A stretch of 40,975 nt of DNA, from NCBI GenBank assembly GCA_938041445.1, contig CALISO010000108.1, positions 1 to 40,975 of the forward strand. Direction: 5' to 3'. The position numbers were made by a program, and so were the translations under genes. Under the pieces are notes generated by a model. It had not been told where the DNA came from and searched no databases. It saw only the letters and a program-made list of their open reading frames with translations. Origin of the DNA: an uncultured Saprospiraceae bacterium (lineage in GTDB: Bacteria; Bacteroidota; Bacteroidia; Chitinophagales; Saprospiraceae). This document shows positions 23,225 through 31,753 of this stretch, one piece after another (the stretch's first letter is position 1; every line of letters starts with the position of its first letter).

Positions 23225-23304
23225 TGTAGCATTTACGTATGTTACAAACTGTTAAAACCGCCAACAGCCCCATTAATAAAACCATTTATTATTGGGGTTT
23301 TTTT
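23225..23304 (+). ncRNA. candidate small RNA of about 80 nt, three hairpins, sigma-54 promoter
   Basis: The region from the predicted +1 folds into three adjacent hairpins. Hairpin 1 is GTAGCAT/ATGTTAC (23226-23232 with 23239-23245, one G-T pair, loop TTACGT). Hairpin 2 is CTGTT/AACAG (23249-23253 with 23263-23267) with loop AAAACCGCC. Hairpin 3 is an intrinsic terminator. There is no start codon followed by a frame of useful length. It lies in the 243-nt gap between the convergent symporter and apbE genes. It could instead be merely the 3' UTR of the symporter mRNA, but a terminator alone would not need the promoter core or the first two hairpins. It belongs to no RNA family known to me. Confidence 0.5.
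23268..23304 (+). terminator. intrinsic terminator of the small RNA and/or symporter unit
   Basis: A 13-bp stem with one mismatch, CCCCATTAATAAA (23268-23280) against TTTATTATTGGGG (23285-23297), loop ACCA, followed by seven T (23298-23304). Confidence 0.85.
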
Positions 23305-23402
23305 ATGTCCTTACATAATTTGTTTTCTACAGCTTCTGAAGTAGAACATTCCTAAGGAATAATTGCGAAACACCTTATTTCTTTGATCTGTTGTTTATTT
23401 CC

Positions 23403-24536
23403 CTACTCAACCAAATACTGCTTAAATCCACTACTCATCAAATGTTGATAGTTACTATCTTCACCTGATGTGATAAGTAATACTTCTACCCCATCTAATG
23501 AATCAATCAACTTGATTGAAGCATCTGAACCCATCACCATACAAGCTGTTGCCAACCCATCAGCTAGCTGGCAAGTAGGTGCTATCACAGATGCAGATAA
23601 GACATCCGTTTGTTCGGGGTATCCAGTCTTTGGGTTAATCTCGTGTCCATAGCTCTTACCATTTACTTCGTGAAAGTTACGATAGTTGCCCGATGATGCG
23701 AGTGCTAGTCCAGAGAATTGGATAATCTGCTCGAAGTCATTGAGTGGAGCTTGTTTATCTGGAGTGTTGATTCCAATCTTCCAATCCTGACCACTCGGAC
23801 TTTTCCCTATTGTAGAAACCTCTCCACCTATTTCCACATAAGCGTTTGTGACATTGCACTGTCTCAAATATTCCAATACTAAGTCAACTCCATAGCCCTT
23901 TGCTATTGCAGAGAAGTCAAGTTCTGTATGAGGATTAGACTTCTTAATTATGACTTGATTTTGAGAGTTGATCGTAGAGATCTTACCCAGGCCTATGCTA
24001 GATAGGATTTGATTGATTGTATCTGACTTGACAAACTCGTGAGGCTTACGACCCTTATAGCCAAATCCCCAATAGTTAACCAATGGCATAATCGTTGGAT
24101 CAAAGAGCTGACTACTCAGGTCATATATATGCCTTGATGCCATTAAGTTGTTGACCATATGCTCAAATACATAGTTATCATTTAGCATACCGTCAGATGA
24201 CATGTTTTTCGAACCATTACTTGCGGTCGGTAGGATAATCTCACCTTCAGCCTGATTGAATAGAGAAATATCTGAGTCAGAGATATAAGTGCTAACACCC
24301 TGATTGATGTCGACAAGCAGTTTATCGATTTGGTCTTTTTTTACTAGGCTATGATCATCCTTAAAAGTCAACTGATAGGTCGTACCCATCGTCTTACCGT
24401 TGAGGGATTGATATTCAATGCTTTTGGATGTTCTTGCCTGTTGGGCATCATCAGTCCTACATCCTGAAATGCAGAATGCCAACACAAGAAGTGTCGGCAT
24501 TCCAATTATTGTTTTGCGTAAAATAGATCCGCTCAT
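23403..24536 (-). CDS. apbE: ApbE, FAD:protein FMN transferase, lipoprotein
   Basis: Attaches FMN covalently to Thr or Ser of exported domains, for instance the NqrB/NqrC subunits of Na+-NQR or RnfG/RnfD. The 377 residues have a lipoprotein signal peptide (lipobox CISGC, Cys26), so it acts in the periplasm. Family blocks are NGKTMGTTYQLTF at 47-59, LDFSAIAKGYGVDLV, YVEIGGEVSTIG, ASSGNYRNFHEVNGKSYGH, INPKTGYP, and CQLADGLATACMVMG near the C-terminus, which hold the flavin and Mg2+. Its ATG overlaps the stop of the upstream PspA-like gene by one base (TAATG), so the two are translationally coupled. It is convergent with the small-RNA locus; no clear terminator for it is seen on the minus strand. 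Confidence 0.93.
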   Translation of the reverse strand: MSGSILRKTIIGMPTLLVLAFCISGCRTDDAQQARTSKSIEYQSLNGKTMGTTYQLTFKDDHSLVKKDQIDKLLVDINQGVSTYISDSDISLFNQAEGEIILPTASNGSKNMSSDGMLNDNYVFEHMVNNLMASRHIYDLSSQLFDPTIMPLVNYWGFGYKGRKPHEFVKSDTINQILSSIGLGKISTINSQNQVIIKKSNPHTELDFSAIAKGYGVDLVLEYLRQCNVTNAYVEIGGEVSTIGKSPSGQDWKIGINTPDKQAPLNDFEQIIQFSGLALASSGNYRNFHEVNGKSYGHEINPKTGYPEQTDVLSASVIAPTCQLADGLATACMVMGSDASIKLIDSLDGVEVLLITSGEDSNYQHLMSSGFKQYLVE

Positions 24537-25540
24537 TATTCAAATAAGCTATCATAGTCATCGCTCTCGGATGCCTTCCGCACTTCTACATCTAGTTCTC
24601 TATTGTCGAGCTCAAGAATTTCTTCTGCATCTTCAGCACCTCCTAGTAACATTAAGGTACTTTTCTTTTCGTACTCTTCTAGCATCTTCAATCCTTTCTC
24701 TTCAAAGAGACCATTCTGGAGATCGATACTATTCATAAAGTCTGAAGACATTTCCATAAACTGCTCCATCTCTCCTACTTTGTTCGCAACATCATCAGCA
24801 ATATGTGTCATTGCTTGATCAAACATTGCTCTCTTATCTGGATCACCTTTGATGATACTCATTGCGGACTTCATTGCAGAATGAGAGGCCTTGATTGCCT
24901 TCGCCTCTTGCTCTTTTACTCTGACTTGATCTTTTGTATCTTCCAGAAGGATTTCAGAGTTAGTATACATCTTAGATAAGACTCTATACAGCACTGATAA
25001 CTTCTTATGTAGTGCCACATACTTCCCATTAGATTCCTTAAGTCTTGCTGCCTTTCTAGAGTTGAGGATAAGTTGCTTCTCGTCACCAAGTTTCTTAGCT
25101 TGTTTAGCAATAGCCATATTCTTTTCGATATCAGTATTATTCTGAGTAACGATAGTCTTAAGCTTTCGCATTTGCCCCTTGATTTCACCAATCTGCTTAC
25201 CTAACTTCTTAAGATTCTTCTCCATATCATGAACGTAATTCTTCAAGATACCGATAGGATCAATTGTTACGAATATCCCAGTAATCTTTCTCATTACCGA
25301 CTGATACATATAGCTGATGAGATTACGATTACGGTTATCAAGAGCCATAAATAGTAATAACCCAAGGACTCCAAATAGTACTATCCCTCCAACTAATGAA
25401 AATGCAAAGCTCATAATTGCACCTATTCCAATAGAAAATACTGCATATGCAATAAGCCCGACTATACCGATGAGAAATAAAGCCCCAGTTTTTCCTTCAG
25501 GCTTTTCCCAAAATGATTTTTGACTGTTTTGTGTTGCCAT
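24536..25540 (-). CDS. two-TM membrane-anchored PspA/IM30-like coiled-coil protein
   Basis: A 334-residue protein of unknown function. Residues 1-19 are cytoplasmic, 20-39 and 43-67 are two membrane helices, and then YMYQSVMRKITGIFVTIDPIGILKNYVHDMEKNLKK opens a long helical region: coiled coil from about 100 to 235, further helices to about 290, and an acidic tail (DAEEILELDNRELDVEV, ending SESDDYDSLFE). The phrase D-P-x-x-I/V-L-x-x-x-x-x-D-M-E and the antiparallel helix layout recall PspA/Vipp1 proteins, which are ESCRT-III-like membrane-remodelling proteins but lack membrane helices. Here the helices would anchor such a module permanently. It sits in the run yidC-gpsA-this-apbE. Homology to PspA is suggested only by pattern and could be coincidental coiled-coil likeness. 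Confidence 0.55.
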   Translation of the reverse strand: MATQNSQKSFWEKPEGKTGALFLIGIVGLIAYAVFSIGIGAIMSFAFSLVGGIVLFGVLGLLLFMALDNRNRNLISYMYQSVMRKITGIFVTIDPIGILKNYVHDMEKNLKKLGKQIGEIKGQMRKLKTIVTQNNTDIEKNMAIAKQAKKLGDEKQLILNSRKAARLKESNGKYVALHKKLSVLYRVLSKMYTNSEILLEDTKDQVRVKEQEAKAIKASHSAMKSAMSIIKGDPDKRAMFDQAMTHIADDVANKVGEMEQFMEMSSDFMNSIDLQNGLFEEKGLKMLEEYEKKSTLMLLGGAEDAEEILELDNRELDVEVRKASESDDYDSLFE

Positions 25541-25631
25541 TTTTTATAATAAAAATTTATAATATAACGAAAGGTACATATTCATTGTTATAAGTTACTT
25601 ATTTCACAATAAGTTTCCTTACCTATGTTCC

Positions 25632-26645
25632 TTATAGAAATTCAACATCTGTTGTAGAAGGATAGAACATCAGCTTATCCAACGCCTTTGACATTGGGTA
25701 ATTGTTATAGACAATCTGATAGATAAATTCACAGATTGGTAGACTCATCTTCATCTCTTTAGCCAATGCACGTACAACCTTTAATGTATGGACACCTTCT
25801 GCGACTTCTTCCACTACTACCTTCGCTTCTTCAATGGTTTTGCCTTGAGCAATCAACACTCCAAACCGATAATTACGGCTATTAGTACTAGTCGCTGTCG
25901 CTATCAGATCTCCTATACCTGCACTACCTAGGAACGGCTCTTTACTTGCACCTAGAGCTTCACCTAACTTAATCATCTCCTGTAACCCTCTGGTCAACAT
26001 CAATGATTGTATATTCTTACCTAAGCCTATACCCGCCAACAGTCCTGACCCAATAGCGAATACATTCTTCAATGCCCCAGCAAGCTCTATCCCATAGATC
26101 TCGTGGGAGCCAAACACAAAAAACTTACTACTTGCTAGTACTTTTCGGCCAATATCAATGACTTCATCATACTCCGAAGCGACCACTGTTGCTGTAGGTT
26201 GTTCCTCTAGGATTTCTTTTGCGAGATTAGGACCTGACACACAACCAATTCTAACTACACTAGAACATTGGTCAATAACCTGACTCATCGTGAATACATT
26301 ATCCTTGCTGATCTTACGATCTGGATCATAGTCCAATCCCTTAGTAGCATGAATGACAAAGTGGGAAGGATTAAGAAATTTCCCAACCTGCTCAAATAAT
26401 ACCCGCATGCTTGCTGCAGGTATGACTGGCATTATGAGTTTACAATTTTTAGCCATCCCTGGAAGATTGGAAGTGGCTGTGACATTTGGAGGCAATGCTA
26501 TACCACCTAACTGGTGCTGATTATTAATACTATCGACCTTATCCGTATTACGACTATAGACTATTACATTGCTATTAGCAGCAGCAAGTCTTGCCATTGT
26601 CATCCCAAAAGAACCAGCTCCTATAATCCCTACCGTAATATCCAT
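25632..26645 (-). CDS. gpsA: NAD(P)+-dependent glycerol-3-phosphate dehydrogenase
   Basis: Reduces dihydroxyacetone phosphate to sn-glycerol 3-phosphate, the backbone for phospholipid synthesis. The 337 residues have the usual length. The Rossmann nucleotide-binding motif GIIGAGSFGMTMARLAA lies at 6-22, and HATKGLDYD, SGPNLAKEI, the active-site region ELAGALKNVFAIGSGLLAG, and GSAGIGDLIATATSTNSRNYRFG are all family blocks. The ATG follows the yidC stop by 18 nt, so it is in the yidC operon, joining membrane-protein insertion with membrane-lipid synthesis. A gap of 91 nt with a TACCTTTC element (25569-25576, minus) separates it from the PspA-like gene, so that gene may also be started separately. 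Confidence 0.95.
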   Translation of the reverse strand: MDITVGIIGAGSFGMTMARLAAANSNVIVYSRNTDKVDSINNQHQLGGIALPPNVTATSNLPGMAKNCKLIMPVIPAASMRVLFEQVGKFLNPSHFVIHATKGLDYDPDRKISKDNVFTMSQVIDQCSSVVRIGCVSGPNLAKEILEEQPTATVVASEYDEVIDIGRKVLASSKFFVFGSHEIYGIELAGALKNVFAIGSGLLAGIGLGKNIQSLMLTRGLQEMIKLGEALGASKEPFLGSAGIGDLIATATSTNSRNYRFGVLIAQGKTIEEAKVVVEEVAEGVHTLKVVRALAKEMKMSLPICEFIYQIVYNNYPMSKALDKLMFYPSTTDVEFL

Positions 26646-26663
26646 AAGTCGATATCAATCTTA

Positions 26664-28571
26664 CTACTTACGTTTCTTTTTCTTACCCTGTTGCTGTTGT
26701 TGACGTTTCTTAGCTACCTCCTGTTGCTCTCTCATCGCCTTCTCTAGTCTTGCTTGGAAGCCAGTCTTTGGCTTGTCTTTCTGTTTATCCTTCTTTTGCT
26801 CAAGCTCTGCGAGTATCTTCTCATCGTTGAACACAAACTTCTTAGTCAATACAGTCTGCATAATATTGAATAAATTACTAAAGAACATATAACAAGTCAA
26901 TCCTGAAGCATAGTTATTAAAGAACACCAAAAACATCAGAGGCATCGCATATTGCACATACTTCATCGCAGGATTTGCTGACATATCCATATGCTTAGTA
27001 TTGTAGTATGTATACAAGACTGTTGTGACTGCCCATAAGACGGTAAATAGACTAATGTGGGATCCGAATGCCGGTATTGTGAACGGCAAAGTCGCAATGA
27101 CATCATATGACGATAAATCCGTTGCCCACAAGAATGGCTCTTGTCTAAAGGTGATCGATGCAGGAAAGAATCTAAACAAGGCATACCAAATCGGCATTTG
27201 GACGACCATCGGCATACAGCCACCCAATGGTGACACACCATACTCTCGGTAAATAGCCATCGTCTCAACTTGCTTCTTTTGCGGATCATCTTTAAACTTC
27301 TCTGTGAGTCCTGCCAATTTAGGTTTCAAAGCTCCCATTTTAGCTTGACTTTGCAACATCTTATATGTCAATGGATACAGCAACATCTTGATAATGAAAA
27401 TCAAGACAATAATCACGATTCCTTTTGACCCAATATACTGGGATAAAAAATTGAAAGATGGTCTGATAATCCAAGTATTGATCCAACCAAATATGGAACG
27501 ACCAAATGGAATCACTTCTTCCAATCCAACACCATATGACTTCAATACATCAAAGTCATTAGGCCCAGCATAGATTGTAAACTCCTTACTTGCATTGTTT
27601 CCATTGAAAGTTAACTTACTCTTACTCTTGACAAGCTTGATTGACTTATCATCATCAGCTAGCAATTGAGTCTCAAATGATCCACCTTCGAATGTGCTGT
27701 TATCTGCTACTATTGAAGTATTGAAAAACTGATTGACATGACTAATCCACTTTAGTGATCCATCAGAATCTTCTTCATCATCAGATCGACAGTTACAATA
27801 GTCAGAAGTCTCATCATTTTCTTTGAAATAGACTGTAGTATAGTACTTCTCAAATGTGACATTCTTTTCGAGCTTATCTAGATAGTTCTCCCAATTAAAC
27901 TCAATCTGGTTACCTCCACCTGATAAGACGTTGGAGAGATTTTTAGTATCAATTACATAGTCTAAGGTGTAGTCCTCAGCAATCGTATACGTCTGAGATA
28001 ATGATGCTCCGCTTCCTAGATTTGTCGTGAATGTGATACCATTACCCGATTGATTGGCATCAAATAACATCTGACGTGTACTGACAATGCCTTTACCATT
28101 GATAGGAAGTAGGTATTCAAACTTGTTACGATCATCATCCATCAGCTTTAGTGGCATTTGGATTTCATTGTTATCTTCATCATCACCTATCTTAAAGTGA
28201 TCGTGTAGAAGGATTGAGGTCGGATACCCTCCTTGGCTGTTAAATGTGACTGTCATTACATCATTCTTCAATGTGTATGACTCAGCCTTACCTGGAGGTG
28301 TTGCTGCTGGTATTGGTGTTACAGTGGTATCATTAGATTCAGCACTAGTGATTGCATTGCTAGCTATAGCAGTATTATCGTCAGGCACGTAAAGTGGTGC
28401 GGCTGGATCCTTTGTGACACCTTCGCTTACGACAGGTTGCTCTGCAAGAGCAATTGAATCCTGGATTCTCTTCTGCTCAGCAATCTGTTCTTCTGATGGC
28501 ATTGTAAAGTAAAACCATCCCAGTAATAAGGCTAACATTAGTAGTAAGCCTATCCCTTGATTCTTATCCAT
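26664..28571 (-). CDS. yidC: membrane protein insertase YidC
   Basis: Inserts and folds inner-membrane proteins, alone or with SecYEG. The 635 residues show the Gram-negative layout: an N-terminal helix (6-24), a large periplasmic beta-sandwich domain at about 85-345, then the conserved core with five helices from about 365 to 595. Marks are GSKGIVIIVLIFIIKMLLYPLTYK, KMGALKPKLAGLTEKFKDDPQK (the coiled C1 loop), PLGGCMPMVVQMPIWYALFRFF and YASGLTCYMFFSNLFNIMQT. The tail is strongly basic (a run of Gln then KKKKRK), as in YidC proteins that touch the ribosome. In the periplasmic domain CNCRSDDEEDSDG is an unusual acidic, Cys-containing loop. A consensus -7 element lies upstream and gpsA follows. 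Confidence 0.96.
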   Translation of the reverse strand: MDKNQGIGLLLMLALLLGWFYFTMPSEEQIAEQKRIQDSIALAEQPVVSEGVTKDPAAPLYVPDDNTAIASNAITSAESNDTTVTPIPAATPPGKAESYTLKNDVMTVTFNSQGGYPTSILLHDHFKIGDDEDNNEIQMPLKLMDDDRNKFEYLLPINGKGIVSTRQMLFDANQSGNGITFTTNLGSGASLSQTYTIAEDYTLDYVIDTKNLSNVLSGGGNQIEFNWENYLDKLEKNVTFEKYYTTVYFKENDETSDYCNCRSDDEEDSDGSLKWISHVNQFFNTSIVADNSTFEGGSFETQLLADDDKSIKLVKSKSKLTFNGNNASKEFTIYAGPNDFDVLKSYGVGLEEVIPFGRSIFGWINTWIIRPSFNFLSQYIGSKGIVIIVLIFIIKMLLYPLTYKMLQSQAKMGALKPKLAGLTEKFKDDPQKKQVETMAIYREYGVSPLGGCMPMVVQMPIWYALFRFFPASITFRQEPFLWATDLSSYDVIATLPFTIPAFGSHISLFTVLWAVTTVLYTYYNTKHMDMSANPAMKYVQYAMPLMFLVFFNNYASGLTCYMFFSNLFNIMQTVLTKKFVFNDEKILAELEQKKDKQKDKPKTGFQARLEKAMREQQEVAKKRQQQQQGKKKKRK

Positions 28572-28606
28572 ATATCAGTTGACTCAATGAGTTGATTATT
28601 GATGCC

Positions 28607-28615
28607 GCAAAGGTA
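28607..28615 (-). promoter_or_regulatory. promoter -7 element of the yidC operon
   Basis: On the minus strand TACCTTTGC fits TAnnTTTG exactly. It lies 35 nt before the yidC ATG, giving a leader of about 30 nt. A TTTG lies 23 nt upstream of it, a little further than the usual 19-21. Confidence 0.55.
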
Positions 28616-28721
28616 ACAGAATTGCAAAGAATACTGCCCAAACCATCGACCAAGGTGATCATTAATAGTATGAATGTGAACAACCTATCGAATACACTCA
28701 GTTGAGAGTATGACAATTAGA

Positions 28722-29930
28722 CTAAAAAGTCTTAGCTATTGACTGAAATAGATCTATATGAGTAGACTTGATTTCTACCCTATTCTGACGATAATGATGG
28801 TCTGCTGAGAGCTTGGCAATGACAAGGTCTTTTTCTGTATTCACATAAACGAATTGATCATATACTCCTGTAGCAAAGTAATCATTATCAGGATATTGAG
28901 GCACCCACCACTGATATCCGTACCCGTATAACGTGCTAGAAGTCTTTGTTTGATTTGGCAATAAATGTGGAGCATCTGGAGTAACGGATGCAGTCACCCA
29001 ATCGGATGAGACGACTTGATCTCCACCTATATTTCCATCATTGAGATAAAGGACTCCGATCTTAGCGTAATCTCTAAGTGAGGCATTTAATCCTCCAAGT
29101 GTAACTTCCATCCCAGTTTTATCTATGATCCAATATGCATCATCTTGCATCCCCAGTCGATTCCAGATTTGAGCTTGTGCAAGATCAGTAATTGATTGTC
29201 CAGTAATCTCCCTGATCATCAAACCAAGCACTTGCGTATCTATACTGACGTATTGATTATATGTGCCAGGCTCGCGTTCTCTCGTTAATGTTAACGCAAA
29301 TTCTTCTAAAGATTTGCCTAACGCGAAAGTCCTACCAAATCGATTGATATCAGAGTCAAAATCGCCATAGTCTTCATTGAATCGAACTCCTGAAGCCATA
29401 TTCAGTAATTGTTTAACTGTGACTCCATCATATCCTGAATCTAAAAACTGAGGCAAGATATCCTGTACTTCATCGTTTAATGACATCTCACCTTCTTCTA
29501 TTAATTGTCCCACAAGAAGACTGGTGAATGACTTAGACATTGACCAAGAGATATGCGGATCATCCGCTTCTAATCCTAACCAATATTGCTCGTAGATAAC
29601 GGTGTCTTTATGGATAATCATCAATCCCTCCGTATTGGTATCTTCTAAATAGTTTTCAATTTCAATTGTCTTTCCTTTGGATTCGAAAGACTCAGGCAGT
29701 TGATAGTGATCTTTGGCTTGAGGTAATACTATTGGGTCAGGTGATGCTGTCATCTCACTAGTATCAAAGATCTCATCCATATGTTGGAAGTTATCAACGA
29801 TGTCTTCTTTATCAAACAATGAATTCACTGCGAGTAAACGTATGATCTTTTTGTGATTAATCAACAATAGAATGGCAATAACACCAAGTAGAATAAAGAC
29901 TCCTAATCCTAGTTTTCTAACAATTGTCAT
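28722..29930 (-). CDS. membrane-anchored serine hydrolase (beta-lactamase class C family)
   Basis: A 402-residue penicillin-binding-protein-like hydrolase with an N-terminal membrane anchor (residues 9-25, LGVFILLGVIAILLLIN). The active-site Ser130-x-x-Lys133 motif lies in SWSMSKSFTSLLVGQLI, followed by the family's LNDEVQDILPQF and VKQLLNMASGVRFNEDY; TYNQYVS stands for the Y-x-N/S motif, and the C-terminal YGYQWWVPQ and FATGVYDQFVYV for the third motif region. The family includes esterases, D-aminopeptidases and resistance enzymes; this copy's substrate is unknown and there is no reason to call it a lactamase. Its start overlaps prmC by 4 nt. An imperfect hairpin lies after the stop at about 28,690-28,712. 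Confidence 0.85.
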   Translation of the reverse strand: MTIVRKLGLGVFILLGVIAILLLINHKKIIRLLAVNSLFDKEDIVDNFQHMDEIFDTSEMTASPDPIVLPQAKDHYQLPESFESKGKTIEIENYLEDTNTEGLMIIHKDTVIYEQYWLGLEADDPHISWSMSKSFTSLLVGQLIEEGEMSLNDEVQDILPQFLDSGYDGVTVKQLLNMASGVRFNEDYGDFDSDINRFGRTFALGKSLEEFALTLTREREPGTYNQYVSIDTQVLGLMIREITGQSITDLAQAQIWNRLGMQDDAYWIIDKTGMEVTLGGLNASLRDYAKIGVLYLNDGNIGGDQVVSSDWVTASVTPDAPHLLPNQTKTSSTLYGYGYQWWVPQYPDNDYFATGVYDQFVYVNTEKDLVIAKLSADHHYRQNRVEIKSTHIDLFQSIAKTF

Positions 29931-30724
29931 TTGGTGGCTTTTAGCATTCGATAGTTTCCAAATATATCGGTTTTGATTGTGATCGTCCAGCCTTCCATTT
30001 TAAATATCTCAGATATCTCCTTATGGGCTAAAGCATTCATCTCTACATAGATACTTCCATTAGGATTGAGCATTGATGTTCCATTTATTGCTATCCATCT
30101 GTAGAAAATATTAGGGTCAACATCTTCGGCATACAACGCAACATCGGGCTCATACTTAAGTGTGGATGAAGACATTTCATCTTTCTCTTGTATGGAGATA
30201 TAGGGCGGATTGGATACTAGAATATCAACCTTAGGTAATTCCGATAGGTCCATATCCAAAATATCCGCTTGGTAAAAGTTGACATTCACTCCTTGTCTAA
30301 CAGCGTTAGTTTTTGCAATATCAATTGCGGCTTCACTGATATCTATTGCCACTAGATTAGATATTGATAAGTGTTTGCCAAGAGTTGTGATGATACAACC
30401 ACTACCAGTACCCAAATCAAGGATTGCCAGTTCTGTTTTAGTCTTGTAATCTTTAATAATCCACTCTACAAGTTCTTCTGTTTCAGGTCTAGGAATCAAT
30501 ACAGCCTCACTTACCTCCAGCACTGAATCGTAAAATGCCGCTTCACCGACGAGATATTGAATCGGATAGTCATTTAACAATTCACTGACGTGATTCTGAT
30601 ACTCTTCCTTAAATGAAGGATGCTTCAGACTGTGAATATTGTAATACTTCCACATCGCCTCAGTCTCACCTAATCCAAATTTTGGCACCAAGTGTTGAAA
30701 GAAATAAGATTTGACATCTATCAT
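29927..30724 (-). CDS. prmC: peptide chain release factor N5-glutamine methyltransferase
   Basis: Methylates the Gln of the GGQ motif in RF1 and RF2, raising termination efficiency. The 265 residues have an N-terminal helical domain (1-85, with PIQYLVGEAAFY and LIPRPETEELVEW) and a SAM-binding Rossmann domain with DLGTGSGCIITTL at 103-115 and the substrate-binding NPPY at 172-175, all diagnostic. A little short of E. coli PrmC (277). Its ATG overlaps the upstream sulfotransferase stop by 4 nt, and its stop overlaps the downstream hydrolase start by 4 nt, so all three are coupled. prfA is not in the window. Confidence 0.93.
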   Translation of the reverse strand: MIDVKSYFFQHLVPKFGLGETEAMWKYYNIHSLKHPSFKEEYQNHVSELLNDYPIQYLVGEAAFYDSVLEVSEAVLIPRPETEELVEWIIKDYKTKTELAILDLGTGSGCIITTLGKHLSISNLVAIDISEAAIDIAKTNAVRQGVNVNFYQADILDMDLSELPKVDILVSNPPYISIQEKDEMSSSTLKYEPDVALYAEDVDPNIFYRWIAINGTSMLNPNGSIYVEMNALAHKEISEIFKMEGWTITIKTDIFGNYRMLKATK

Positions 30725-31704
30725 TTGATGTGTATCGGAAACGTATTGAATGGTTGACTATATCCTCTGATTGATCGATTGAGTTTGATCTTAGTTAGTT
30801 CACGGCTCATCCATTTGCAGTCGTCGAGGAGCTCACCTTTTCCTTTGTATTCATAACCAAGTTTCTTAGCAATGCCTTTGACATTTTCAGATAGGTTGAA
30901 CTTCTTTATCAACTCTTCTATGATGCGAAGCTTGTAGATTGCTCTTCTGATTCTCGCTTGAGTTTCTTCAGAGCTATTGTCGAATCGATTGACAGCACTT
31001 GAATTAATCTTTTCAGATTCGTCTAGGGTCCAACCATTCATCTTAGTGCCTTCATTGGGGCTTGCTTTGCTTGGTTCTAGCATAACAGCTTCAAATTCCA
31101 AATTGAGATCCCGAAACAGCGTCTCGAGTGTTCCTTGCGTATCGGTAACTAAATCTTCGTACTTGATGATCTTAACTTGGCCGCTATCTTTGGCTCGGAG
31201 GCCAAATGCATTAGACAATAAGTATCGACTCACTGCATAACTTATCGAATAGCCTCGACTGACCAAAGAGGCGATGTTATCATATGGATTACGTACAAGC
31301 ATAATGCAAGTCGCCTTAGGTATCTTTTCAATGATATCAAGGAAATGGTAAGCGTTATTTGGAGTCTTCTCACCCCAGATTTGTTTCGCATTATCTTCCA
31401 TAGGTTGGGAGAAAATGCCTTCTGCAAAACTTGAGAAATCGTCATCTTGAATGTCGGATAACTTCACATCCTTAAAGTCACTGTGTTTCAGATTAAAACC
31501 AGTATACATCGTCATCCCTGAAGTCCGAAGCCCGAAAATTGATCGTTTTGTGAGTTGACCCTTCGCGGCTTGCCAATCGCGATAGATGCGATTTTTAGCA
31601 AAGACGTGAGTCTCAGGGGCAATATATATCTGCGAATGTCGGTTGAGAACTTGCCTAAGTAAGGACGTCCCAGACCCGCCGCATCCTCCGATGATGATTG
31701 GCAT
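30721..31704 (-). CDS. sulfotransferase-family protein
   Basis: A 327-residue enzyme of the PAPS-dependent sulfotransferase family. The 5'-phosphosulfate-binding loop is IIGGCGGSGTSLLRQVLNRH at 4-22, followed by APETHVF with a catalytic-like Glu/His. The 3'-phosphate-binding block is LVRNPYDNIASLVSRG at about 136-151, where Arg and Ser contact the nucleotide. IIKYEDLVTDTQGTLE and a C-terminal helix with NLSENVKGIAKKLGYEY complete the family pattern. The acceptor (lipid, sugar or protein) cannot be told. No signal peptide; cytoplasmic or membrane-peripheral. It is the first gene of the sulfotransferase-prmC-hydrolase run and is divergent from cdd (49 nt). Confidence 0.85.
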   Translation of the reverse strand: MPIIIGGCGGSGTSLLRQVLNRHSQIYIAPETHVFAKNRIYRDWQAAKGQLTKRSIFGLRTSGMTMYTGFNLKHSDFKDVKLSDIQDDDFSSFAEGIFSQPMEDNAKQIWGEKTPNNAYHFLDIIEKIPKATCIMLVRNPYDNIASLVSRGYSISYAVSRYLLSNAFGLRAKDSGQVKIIKYEDLVTDTQGTLETLFRDLNLEFEAVMLEPSKASPNEGTKMNGWTLDESEKINSSAVNRFDNSSEETQARIRRAIYKLRIIEELIKKFNLSENVKGIAKKLGYEYKGKGELLDDCKWMSRELTKIKLNRSIRGYSQPFNTFPIHIK

Positions 31705-31753
31705 TGATTAGTGTTGTGGTTTTATTATCTTGAGCAATTCGAATATACAAAAT

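Noticed and set aside
23320-23402. Hairpins TTCTAC/GTAGAA and TTCC-TAA-GGAA after the apbE stop
   Set aside because: Neither is followed by a T run on the minus strand, so they are not supported as the apbE terminator.
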